Source: Hyperoodon ampullatus
Lineage: Eukaryota > Chordata > Mammalia > Artiodactyla > Ziphiidae
Direction of reading: 5' to 3'
Assembly (NCBI GenBank): GCA_949752795.1
Contig: OX457056.1
Span: forward strand, 94,386,942 to 94,450,941
DNA: 64,000 nucleotides
The stretch's first letter is position 1. Each line of letters begins with the position of its first letter. A program made the position numbers and the translations under genes. The notes under the pieces are model-generated. The model ran no database searches, was not told where the DNA came from, and saw only the letters and a list, made by a program, of their open reading frames with translations. Below, one piece after another: positions 1 to 11,200 of the stretch.

Positions 1-127
1 CCCCAGCCTAAATCCTCTCCTTAAACACAATTTATGTAATTCAAATATTGTTCATTTCTTCTTGTCCACCTTGCTATAATTTAAACTGAGCATTTCCAAC
101 TCCCTTCCCAACTGATCTCCACAGGTG

Positions 128-310
128 ATGTCTTGATGGAGGCAATATAGCTTAGTGGCTAAGAGTACAGAATTGGGAATTAAAGGCCAGGATTTATTCC
201 AGCCCCACTACTTAATATCTGCATGACTCTGAGTAAGTTATTTATCTGTTCTTCACTTTCCTCATCTGTAAATGAAGGATAATAATCCTGTCTCATAGGA
301 TAATTGAGAG
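128..310 (+). repeat. MIR SINE
   Basis: The sequence shows the MIR layout: 'tagcttagtggctaagagta', then the core with 'ctgagtaagttattta', then 'cctcatctgtaaatgaagg'. It is old and diverged. Confidence 0.75.
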
Positions 311-329
311 AAGATATAGAATATAGAGA

Positions 330-362
<33 letters not shown>
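330..362. repeat. (TG)n microsatellite
   Basis: A TG-dinucleotide run of 33 nt with one TT interruption, directly after the MIR. Confidence 0.95.
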
Positions 363-689
363 CATTGTACTACCTGGTACATAAGAAATCCCATATTGGC
401 TATTATTAATGATGTTCCTTTTTGTGTAGGTCTTACATCTCTTGCTCAATTTCTTCCCCTAGTTCCCTGTGTCCTTATGTCCTTTCTGTTCTTTCATAAT
501 ACCTCTCTCATCCATCCTTTCCTTGACATTCCTAGTTTTACCACTGTACTTTAAGGTGAATTGGAACATGGGAAGTTTGATATGCATAATAGGGAATATA
601 CTGTTAGGGTTTGTTTTTTTTTTAAGAATCCTTCATGGTTTAATCAATTACTCTTATCCTTTCTAGATCCTTTAAAATAGAGGGAAGTC

Positions 690-870
690 AATAATATGAG
701 GTGGTATTATAGACTTTGTAATCAAAAGTCTAGGCTTAAATCCTGACTAATACTAAGAGACACTGAGCAAGTTAAGTAATTTCTCTGAGCATCAGGGTAT
801 TTATCTGTAAAGTGAGAAGAAAAGCATCTCAGAATTGTGATGATTAAGTGTAAATTACAAACTACTGCAG
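690..870 (+). repeat. MIR SINE
   Basis: The MIR core is seen: 'cactgagcaagttaagtaat' followed by 'tatttatctgtaaagtgaga' and an A/T-rich tail. Confidence 0.7.
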
Positions 871-949
871 AAAGGTTAGGTGATAAGGATGGGTGGTTTT
901 AGATTTTTATGATTTGTGGTTGAAACCCTAGGAATGGTTGAAACAACTC

Positions 950-1619
950 ATAGATTTGCAGCTCCAGCCTACACCTCTCCTTTGGGTTCCAAACACATAT
1001 CCAATTGTCTATCTGATGTCTCCTCTTGACTATCTCAAATATCTTAGATGCTCCCTTCAATCTGTTCTCCACAGAGCAGCAAGAATATTCTTTTAAAAAT
1101 ATAAATAAAATCACATGTTCCTACTTAAAATCCTTATTGTTTCCCATTATATCCAAATTCCTAATTGTGGCCATAATAACCTCTTTGATCTAGCCCCTGC
1201 TACCTCTCCAACCTCATGTCCTACCATTTTCTTCTTTTCCTGTAACACTTCCAGTTCCTTGCTAATCTCTCTGTATTCTCAGACTTTGGTACACGCTGTG
1301 CTCTTGCCTGGACCACCCTCCTACCTTTTATCCTGGCTGGTTCCTCCTCAATCTTCGTGTCTCAAAGATCTAACTACCCTATTTAAGAGGTCTTCCTCCT
1401 ACCTCTCACCTGCCCCCTGCACATAGTACGCACAGTTATTCTCTATTACTGTGCTTTATTTGATATTTGTTTTCTTATCTATTAACTAGCTTCCCCCTGT
1501 CACCACTACATGGTAAATTCCAGGAGGCAAGAACCATGTGTTTTCCTCACCACTGTACATGCAGCATCCATTTCAATGCTTGAGTTAAATGAATGACTGA
1601 ATGAATGAATGAATGAGAT
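950..1619 (+). mobile_element. L2 LINE, 3' end
   Basis: The sequence matches the L2 3' region ('gatctagcccctgctacctc', 'acctcatgtcctaccatttt'). It ends in the tetranucleotide tail (tgaa)n at 1590-1615. Confidence 0.8.
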
Positions 1620-1759
1620 GAAAGTTAAAACATGCTAGAAGATTTTTAGGATCATTCTTATATTCCAAATTATGATTGTAGGCAGATTATAGTCTTGTCA
1701 GGAGGTAAACTTAGCAATGTGTATTAAAGTACAAAGGAGAGGTAAACTGAAAACGGTTA

Positions 1760-2820
1760 GTAAAACACTAGTACTGTGTTAGTAATTGAGTATTTGAGGA
1801 CCCACAAGAATATATAACACTATAATAGACACAGCTAACACCTGTATGAGAGGCTGCTGAATGAGGTCCAAAATAGGCAACACAGAACATGAAGCACTCA
1901 CCCTCTAAACAGCTGCTTACATTTGGACCCAGATACTTACTCCTTCAGCCAAGACTACAAGCTGGACAAAACTGGACCTAACATGGTCAAAACCTCCCAC
2001 TCCCACTTTCAGGCCTATAAGCAGAACACATGAGAAGAGGGGGACGAGAGAATCATTGGAGCCACGTCTTACGAGGTTCCTGGAGAGCACTGTGGCTTTT
2101 CATTTCCCATTTATTCCCCACCACACTCTAAGTGAACAAGGCTCCAACAGAATCAGCTAGAGAAACTGCAGTGACTGTAAGAAGAGACTGGCATCTCACC
2201 TCTTGCAGGTTGTTGATATGCTCTGCATCCAACTACATGAACAGGAAGATAGAGACTTGGAGAGAAACAGCTAGCCAGGAAGTGGGCTGGAATAATATAA
2301 CTCCTACAATCTGGCATGGCAGGGATATGTAAATTTCTGCAGGGTCCATCAATGCTGCGGAGAAAGTGCCGACCGGGTTTGAAACACCTTGACACCCAAG
2401 GGGAAAAGAAATTCTAGCAGCAAGAGGCTGGTATACTTCTGGGAGTGGGAACTGAGAGAGATCAAAAGAGAAAGAGCTGCAGAAAGAACTGATCGCCCAT
2501 ATCAAGGAACCATGCAGTGGAGAGGCTGCCTCTGAGTTTCTAGAACTCAATGTGCCCATTAAAAAGTGAACATTTTGATGCAATGTGGATTGTATTTACC
2601 CAGTTAGGAGAAACTTATCCCTTTCTTCCTTAATCTCCTTCCCAGTCCCCAAACCACAGAGAATGGAACTTGAATAGAGAGGGAAGTAATTGGCTAAAAA
2701 CAAACTCCACCTTCCATCTTCAGAGTTCCTGAGTCACAAGTTCAGCCAGAGAACACCTGCTTGGGACCTGAGACTGGAGTTTTAAACCAGACAGACTTTT
2801 CATAACCAAAAGTGTGAGAG
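1760..2820. other. Unclassified non-genic stretch
   Basis: No exon or recognised repeat was fixed here. The base composition and a 'cctataagcagaac' box near 2012 could fit an old LTR, but no ends or target duplications were found. Open frames here are short and unsupported. Confidence 0.3.
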
Positions 2821-2829
2821 AAGAGTTAA

Positions 2830-3005
2830 AGAATATGTTCAAGATGTCTTTAGGGGACTTGCTAACTAGTGCAGCTTAATCAAATGATCTCATTAACACA
2901 AAAATTCCAATTCAGCTAGTCTGGGATGGGGCCAGAGATTGCATTTCTAACAAGTTCCCTGGGGCTGCTGCTGATTCTAGGACCACACTTTGACCAATAA
3001 GAGAC
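2830..3005 (+). mobile_element. MER5A-like (hAT-Charlie) DNA transposon fragment
   Basis: The motif 'gggatggggccagagattgc' followed by 'atttctaacaagttccct' and a diverged 3' terminal part is typical of MER5A. Confidence 0.6.
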
Positions 3006-3009
3006 ACGA

Positions 3010-4598
3010 TAAAGTAGGGAAGGGAGTTTCAGTAAAGCATGGTTGGCAGCAAGGAATAGAGAAAAATATTAGGTTGGCTATATGAAATATCCATTTTTGT
3101 AGGTCAAAATGTTTGAATATTGGCAATTTCAAAAAACCTTTTTAAGTTTGTATCCAAGCAAATAAAAATTCATTCAATAAAATGGGAAACACAATATTAA
3201 ATATTAAATAATTCCCCCACATTCTAACAATTATTTATTTATACCCTACTTAAGTGAGAATGCATAAATGAAGTAGGGTATGAAATAGTACTGACCTGTA
3301 TTGGCAAGCACAAGTACTTGCTAGAAGAATGTATTTATGTGTGTGTGTGCATTACTTGAAAAAGGCTGAGGCTGGAATCAAAACCAGCCACCTCTAACAT
3401 GTTATAATTTTATGAATTTTACAAATGTTAAAGTTTTCATGAACTGTGCTTGTATGTAAAAACTACTGCCACCTGGTGGATTTGAGTTCAGAGTTAAAAG
3501 AAATATGGATTTTTTTATTCAGACATCTTAAATACTTTTAGTACTTCCTCTGTTAATTTTAACTTAAAAAAGGAAATAGGCAAATATGGATTTACTAAAA
3601 AAGATTACATTTAGGGGAACCTTTTGCATTTAGTTTCAACTGGAAGGGAAATAATGTTTATACTTATATTTATTAGATGGCATTAAAGTTACATTTTAAC
3701 TTTATGATAATATGGCTTTTCCCTTAATTTCCACAACTGTTTTATCCTCAATAGGAATTTTTTCCATCCATTTGTTAGAGAATTTCAGGAGTTGGGTCTT
3801 ATAGGTAATTATGTCTCTGATATGTGTGCATAAAGCTATAATAAAGACCACTGTGTGCAACTCCCAACTTTCCTTCCCTTCATCCCAATATGTATGTTTT
3901 CAAAACCTTTCTTTGCTATCTCAGAAGGGGTCTTCCTGATTCTTTTCAAAGTTAGATCATTTAATTTTACCTTTTCTGGTGAAATAAATTATCATTACCT
4001 TACTCAATCTGTATTTAACTTCCCTTCTACTTCATCATTCTCTGCAGCTTCTGTGATCCCAACTCACCCCCAAGAAGAGCAAAGAGCCTTTTCTGATTCC
4101 GTGTTAAACTGCCTCAATTCTCACCAATTTATTTTTGTAATCTAATCATTTAAAGTCTAGATTCTCTCACAGATATCAGTGAATATCCATAATCAGAATG
4201 ATGGGTCATCAATACAAAAATAGTAGAAGAATAAAATCTGTTATTGAACTATTATTACATGCTGGATTTAACACCATTTTCTCTAAAAGTGGTGTTAATT
4301 ATTAAGCCAAGATAAAACATCCTGCAGGTCTTCTTCAGTGTCCTCGTATTATATATTTTCTCATGATGAATTCTTCTATGATTACTATTAAAACATATGT
4401 AAGCCTCACAATATATTTTTCTCACTTCTCTTCATGATTTAGAAACTTACATTGTATGACATACAATGTCATACAGTTCTAATGATTCTGTTGCCTAACT
4501 GTGAGTGAGTATACTTAGTAAGTCAATATTTTCTAACTTAATAATAGAACTACTATTAAAAACTACAATAATGAGTGGAGAAGTTTCTTGTGTACTTT
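3010..4598. other. AT-rich sequence downstream of PDCL2, no feature assigned
   Basis: No coding exon, RNA gene or clear repeat was seen in this stretch between the MER5-like piece and the mini-retroposon. Only a short TG run near 3340 stands out. Confidence 0.4.
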
Positions 4599-4609
4599 TC
4601 AGAATCTTT

Positions 4610-4642
4610 TTTTTTTTTTTTTTTTTGGTGCCGCGACTAGGA
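4610..4642 (-). mobile_element. Minute retroposon: tRNA(His)-like 3' end plus poly(A)
   Basis: Read on the minus strand this is TCCTAGTCGCGGCACC followed by a long A run. The first 16 nt match the 3' end of tRNA-His including the added CCA, with about two mismatches. The 33-nt insert is bounded by the perfect 11-nt duplication tcagaatcttt (4599-4609 and 4643-4653), as expected of L1-driven retroposition of a tRNA fragment. Confidence 0.65.
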
Positions 4643-5128
4643 TCAGAATCTTTAAATTGCATTTTTTCTATTGATTGGTTAATTTTTTTAATAGGTAAGA
4701 GATTTCAAAGAAAAGTCATATGGTCATAAGTTTAAGTATTTTCATTCAAAGCCCCTAAATAATAGACTTTAATATTGAAGTAAATTAAATGAAATTTCAT
4801 GGTCCTCTTTCAACACTTTTATCCACAGGCCTCTTTGGAAGTGAGCAGGCAACACAGAGGACTTGTAATATTTTTGTTTTTGTCCAATAAGGATCCGAAA
4901 AAAAATAAATCACAAAAAAATATTAAGAGTTCAGTACAAATTCTAGTTTTGTTGGAGGCAATGAATATTCTAAAATACCTGAAAGTTTTTATAATGACAT
5001 ATAAGCTATAATTCTAATATAAAAAAGAAAAGAAACTTATTTATGAATTTTCTGATCTTTGATTATAAAGGCAGTGGCAAATAAAATATTCCATATATAA
5101 ACACTTTAAAGCTACTTATTAAATATTT

Positions 5129-5286
5129 CTATTTGGTATCATCATTATCACTGTTTGAGCTATTAGTGTCATCATAAATAGAAGTGTTTCTAATTGAAGA
5201 TACCATCACATCTACAATGACTTTTTGGGGGTTTTCTTCCAAATCAGTCTGTATTGCTCCAACTTCTGCTAGCTTCCATTCAAGTT
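5129..5286 (-). CDS. PDCL2: PDCL2 exon 6 (terminal coding exon)
   Basis: This exon is 158 nt, with acceptor cag at 5289-5287 and stop TAG at 5131-5129. It codes for 51 residues after Glu191, beginning [20 protein letters not shown] and ending in the acidic Ser/Asn/Asp tail [11 protein letters not shown]. The 3' UTR continues below 5129; no clear AATAAA on the minus strand was assigned. Confidence 0.94.
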
Positions 5287-8200
5287 CTGCAATAAATAAT
5301 CCATCAATAAATCAGATAAAAATCTTGGAACATCTATATGAAACAGAAGTTGACTCTAATAAAATAAATGTGGAAATGATGATATATTTAGAACTAGATT
5401 ACAATGAAAGTACTACAATATCAAGATACACATTGGATACAGCAAAGTTATACTTAAAGGGAGAAATTATGGTTAATATGTTTATTTTAAAATGACTGAA
5501 AATAGTGCTTTGAAAGTACAAATCAAGAAGTTAGGAAAAAAAAACAATAAAGTAAACCCAAAGAAAGCAGAATGAGGCATATAATGAAGAAAAGACTTTA
5601 GCAAAAGTAGAAAAACAAAATCAGTAGAGGTGACCAACAAAATCAAAAGTTGATTCTTTGAGGAGACTAATAGACACACCTTGGGCAAAAATGATCACAA
5701 GTAAAGGAAAGAAACCAAATAGTATAAAGATTTTACATGGGGCATAACCAAGTAAAGATTTTAAAGCCATGAGACTACTATGAGAAAAAAAGTATGCCAG
5801 TACATTTGAAAATTTTAGTGGGAAAATTTCAACAAAAATGTGAATTACGAAAACATATTCAAGAGAGAAACTGAAAAGAACTGAACTGATAACCAAAATC
5901 CCCCAACCCTGCAAATTCCATATTTGTTAAATTTATTCCTAAGCACTGTATAAATGAACAGACCATTTGTGAGGAAAATTACAAAATACACCTATGAGGA
6001 AAATTACAAAATATATTACATTATGAAAAGTAATACAATTGACCCTCGAACAATACAGGTTTGAACTGCAGGGGTTCACTTATACGTGGATTTTCTTTCA
6101 GTAAATGTATATTATAGTACTACGTGATCCATGGTTGGTTGAATCCACAGATGCAGAACCGCAGATATAGAGGGCCAACTGTAAAGTTATGTGTGGATTT
6201 TCGACTGCATGGGGTCAGTGCTCCTAACCCCTGTGTTGTTCAAGGGCCAACTGTAAATATATTATATTTATGAGGAAAATTACCAAAAAATGAAAGAAGA
6301 CCAAAATAAGTGACATGCTATATCTTATTCATGGATAGGAACATTCACTGTTATTAGGATATCAAGTCTCCAACAATTAATCTATAAATATAATTCTAAT
6401 AACTAACCAACAGTATTTCTCACAGAACTTGACTAATTCCAACATTTATATTAAATTTTGAAAAAGACTTGCTCTACTAGAGACAACTAGATTGTTAGAA
6501 AGGTACAGTAATTAACACAGTGCTGTATTGATTCAGGGATAGACAAACAGACCAGTGGAACATAGGAGAAATTTCAGAAACAGATTGAAGCTTTTTTTTT
6601 TTTTTTTTTTTTTTTGTGCAGTACGCGGGCCTCTCACTGCTGTGGCCTCTCCCGCTGCGGAGCACAGGCTCCGGACGCGCAGGCTCAGCGGCCATGGCTC
6701 ACGGGCCCTGCCGCTCCGCGGCATGTGGGATCTTCCCAGACCTGGGCACGAACCCGTGTCCCCTGCATTGGCAGGTGGACTCTCAACCACTGCGCCACCA
6801 GGGAAGCCCTGAAGCATTTTTTTTAATCCTGAAAAATGACACTGGAAATATTAAAAGCCAGTGGGGGAAAAACACATCACATACATTAGGATGGTTACTA
6901 TTTTAAAAAATAAAACAACGTAACAGGTGTTGGTGTGGATACAGAGAAATTAGAACTCCTGTGTATTGTTGGTGGGAGTGCAATATGGTGCAGCCCCTAT
7001 GGAAAACAGTATGCTGTGGCTCAGAAAATTAAAGTAGAATTATCATATGATCTAGCAACTCTACTTCTGAGTATACACTCAAAAGAACTGAAAACAGGGA
7101 CTAGAACAGGTTATTTGCACATCCATGTTCATAGCAGCGTTATTTGCAACAGCCAAAGATAGAAGCAACAAATCTTTCCATCAACACATTAATGGGTAAA
7201 CAAAATGTGCTATAAAAACATACAATGGAATATTATTCAGCCTTAAAGCCTTAAAGAGGAAGGAAATCCTGACCCATGCTACAACATGGATTAACCTTGA
7301 GGACATTATGCCGAGTGAAATAAGCCAGTCACAAAAGGACAAACACTCCTCACTGAGAGGAGTCAAATTCAGAGGTAGAAAGCAGAATGGTGGTTGCCAG
7401 GGGCTGAAGGGAACAGAGAATAGGGAGTTATTGTTTAAGGATATAGAGTTGCAGTTATGAAAGATGCAAAGAGTTCTAGAGATGGATAATGGTGATGATA
7501 GCAACACAACAGTGAAAATATATCAATACTTAATGTCACTTAAAGATATACTTTAAAATGATTAAATAAAATAACATTATTTATAAATTAAGTCCCAGGT
7601 ATGTAATGTATACCACAATAACTATAGTTAATAATACTGTATTGTACATTTTTAAATGGTTAAAATGGTAAATTTCATGTTATGTGTATTTTACAATTAA
7701 AATTTTTTTTTCAAATATAAAAATTAAAAAAAAACATGGACCAGATAACACACTATTCATGATAGTGATTGCTTAGTGAGGCAGGGAGGGGAACAGGATT
7801 AGGAATGGAAATACAGGTAACCTCAACAATATCTGTACTGTTTTTTCAATAATAAACAAATAGCTGAAGCAAACATGAACAAATGTTCACATTTGTTATT
7901 TTTGGTAATGATTACATGAATAGTTACTATATTATGGTCTGTATTCTTATGTAGTTTTTAAATTTAGAGGATAAGGTACAAGCTGAAAAAACAAGGTAGT
8001 AAAACAAAGAGGGGCCTTAGAGACTGGGAGAAGGAAAATTCTGGAACAATCAAAATACTGGAGGTCTTAGTAAGGCCAAAAGCAGTTTTAGGGGAATGAG
8101 AGAGTGAAAGAAAAGCTGTTAAAAATAGCTATTCACAATGGCTTTAATACGATTGTCTGAGAGAAAGATTTTAATAATACAGGATTAAAGCAGTTCCAAG

Positions 8201-11200
8201 AAATGACTAACTGAAGAATATGGTCTTAGAACTAGGTTAGAAAGTAAACATTATTTAAAAAGGTAAAAATATAAAGTCCTGTGCTGTGTACTGTCAAAAA
8301 GAAAATAGTAGTAGGCATAGTCCTCGTACCTGTTAGGGAGACAAAACTCAAAGGGAATTGGTTAACCAACAAAATCTGACAGTATGTAGGTAAGTGGAAA
8401 ATAAGTTGTATAGAGAATATATGCTATAGAAATTCAGTAGAGAAGATGAAAACAGATTATAAATTGGTCCAGAATCACATAATGGAATAAATGGTAACCT
8501 AGGAGACCCATGAAGGAATAGGGTTTGGATGGAAGAAAAAAGTAGGGTAGGGTATTTGGGGTATAGGGAAAGAGTATGAAACAAAGTATAAAGCCATAAA
8601 TGAGTTAAGTGCATCTGAGGTAGTGGTTGAAGACCAGCCTGGCTGGAGCAGCAACTAGGAAGCACTGAGAAGTATAATTGTATAGATGGGCTGAAAATTT
8701 CAAGCATATGATTCTGAATTTTTAACTTATTTGAAACAAGGAACCATTAAGGATTTAAGGAAATGCATGTTATGATAGTATTAATGTAGGAAAATTAATC
8801 TGGAGGCATCTAAGAAGAAAAAGAAGTAAGAGGAAATAAGAAATAAGAGGAAAAAACTTATGTTTTATGAAAATAAACTTTCATGATATATGTTATAGAA
8901 GTTGTTTTACAAATGAATTTAAAAGTAACATCATTACCTTCCAGCTTGAGATTTATCCCTCCACATTCTATAATTCCAATGAATTTGCCTTCTATCTGAC
9001 CATTTTTATAAACAAAAATTGTTGGTAAACAATTGTCATGGCAGTGTTGAATACAGCTATTCACAATGGCTTTAACAAATTTAGTTTCAGGAAACTTTCT
9101 TGCTAGGAGACTAAGATGCTGGTTAACCAACGAACACATTGGGATGCTAAAAAGAGAAACAGTACACACAACGTTGTTAAAAAACAAGACTACTCATCTC
9201 AATCTAATAAAATAAGTGAAACATCTCCATGACAAAAATATATCTTTAGATATTCTTTTAATATAAGAGCATATCAATTGCTATCCTCTATTTTTACCTT
9301 TAATAAGGATGAACTATAGAGTTCTCTGATTTTTTTAAAAAATATATTTATTTATTTATTTGCCTGCACTGGGTCTTAGTTGTGGCACGCAGGATCTTTG
9401 TTGCAGCATGAGGGATCTTTTAGTTGCGGCATGCAGTTTCTTTAGTTGCGTCTTGTGGGATATTTAGTTCCGTCTTGTGGGAGCTTTAGTTGCACCTTGT
9501 GGAATCTTTAGTTGCATCTTGTGGAATCTTTAGTTGCATATTGTGGGATCTAGTTCCCTGACCAGGGATTGAACCCGGGTCCCCTGCATTGGGAGCATGG
9601 AGCCTTAGCTACTGGACCACCAGGGAAGTCCCAAGTTCTCTCATTTTTATTACAAACACCGTTATAGCCTGGGAATGAAGCTTGCTACCACAGGAATTTG
9701 CTGCCTAACTGAAGCTAACCACGTCTGACTTAGTATCAATTTAATCGAGCCAGTTCCTATTTTATAGCACATGATGGGGGGGCAGTGGTGGGGAGGAGAA
9801 AGAAAGAAAAAAGAAAAGAAAAACAAAGGACATATCTAGGGACTCCTTAGCGGCTCTGAATTGAAACAAGGGGATCCCAACTCTTCATCAAGGGTTTATT
9901 TCCACATGAGATCATCACATCTGAAGTTCTTATTTCCAGCTTCCTTGAATTCCTTTACTCTAACAAACTTCATCCATCCTTCTCTTTGACATGCCATATC
10001 CTGTTCCCCATCATCCAGAACTATTCTTCATCAGAAATTTAAAATTGATTGGAAATGTAACCAAAACCTACAATTCTTCCTGCTCTATCACTTAACTCTC
10101 ATTACACTCACACTTTAATTAGTCCCTTTTCTCTCAGTCTATCACTCACTCACAGATTTATCAAATTCTTTCAAAGCTAATCCTCTGCTTTATCCCACAC
10201 TCTTTCCATTTCCTATGGGGCCTTTATTTGTTATTCTGCTTCCCTCTCTTCCTGTTTTCTTAACCTTTCCTTCTCCACTTTACATAAACATATTCAAATT
10301 ACTAAATTTTTAAAAAAGTCCCTTCTTACTCTCCCTCTAATAAACTACTCTCTCTCCTTCTGGTCACAGCCTAGATGAAAAAGCTAAAAAAAAATCTCTA
10401 TGTTCTGTTCACTTCCCTTGTTAAAGGGCTCTCCTTTTTTGACTTCTGTGATAACACTTTCTATTAATTTCCTTTTGACTCCTTTGACTTCCTTCTTCTG
10501 TCTATACCTCAAATGTAGATATTCCTAGTAATTATGTCCTAGACCCTTTTCTAATTCTAGACACATTCACTGGGCAGTCCTACCCATTCTGATATCAACA
10601 GCTGATGAACTTCATCTCCCCTCCTCCCTCAACCAAAAAAAAAATTGGATCTTTATCAGTATTTTCTTAAAAAAAAAAAAAAACTCCAATAAAGATGTAA
10701 AAAAACCCCACAACAACACTGAATTTCATACATGTATTTCTCCTTTGTATGCATTTTCTCATCATTCATATACAGCATATTTGAAACAACAGTGTAGAGG
10801 AAAGAAATATTTGTGTGAACTGATGTTAATTAGGGAAAAGTTCTTTAAACAGACAAAATTAGTACTTTTTTCTCTTGTACTACACTTTATATGTCCTTTC
10901 AAAATATATATATAATGTTTAATTGGCCTCTTGTACTATACCATAAAAGCATCTTATTCCCCTTTGTATTCTCAACTCCTAAAACTTGTCACACCTATAG
11001 TTGAAGTCGAAGCTCTCTTAACTGAGTGGCTCATGCCAGGGCATACTGCATGCCCCAGGCAGGTGGTAACCCTTCTGGACTTTTGTCTGTTTTTTCCCTC
11101 TACACCTATTTATGCCCATTGCACATTTTATTATAATTAACAAATAAATAAAAATGGGACAACAAAAATCGTTGTAGTTCTTAAGAAAATCAAATGCATG

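Larger units (their letters stand above)
5490..7735 (+). mobile_element. Old L1 fragment, split by MER2-like element and SINE
   Basis: Degenerate L1 ORF2 runs in the plus sense ('gacaaacagaccagtggaac', later 'gtgttggtgtggatacagag'), followed by an L1 3' UTR ending in an A/T tail near 7735. It is interrupted at 6036-6253 and 6592-6809. It lies in the last PDCL2 intron, antisense to the gene. Confidence 0.8.

Noticed and set aside
4610..4642. Primer-binding site of a retrovirus using tRNA-His
   Set aside because: The sequence resembles such a site, but it is joined to poly(T) and bounded by a perfect 11-nt duplication with no LTR on either side, so a retroposed tRNA end fits better.
1..5100. 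CLOCK gene exons, expected on this side of PDCL2
   Set aside because: No CLOCK-like coding sequence was recognised; in human the gap is larger than the 5 kb available here.
8348..8707. 119-codon minus-strand frame before PDCL2 exon 5
   Set aside because: No family match, no splice or start support, and low-complexity composition in intron.
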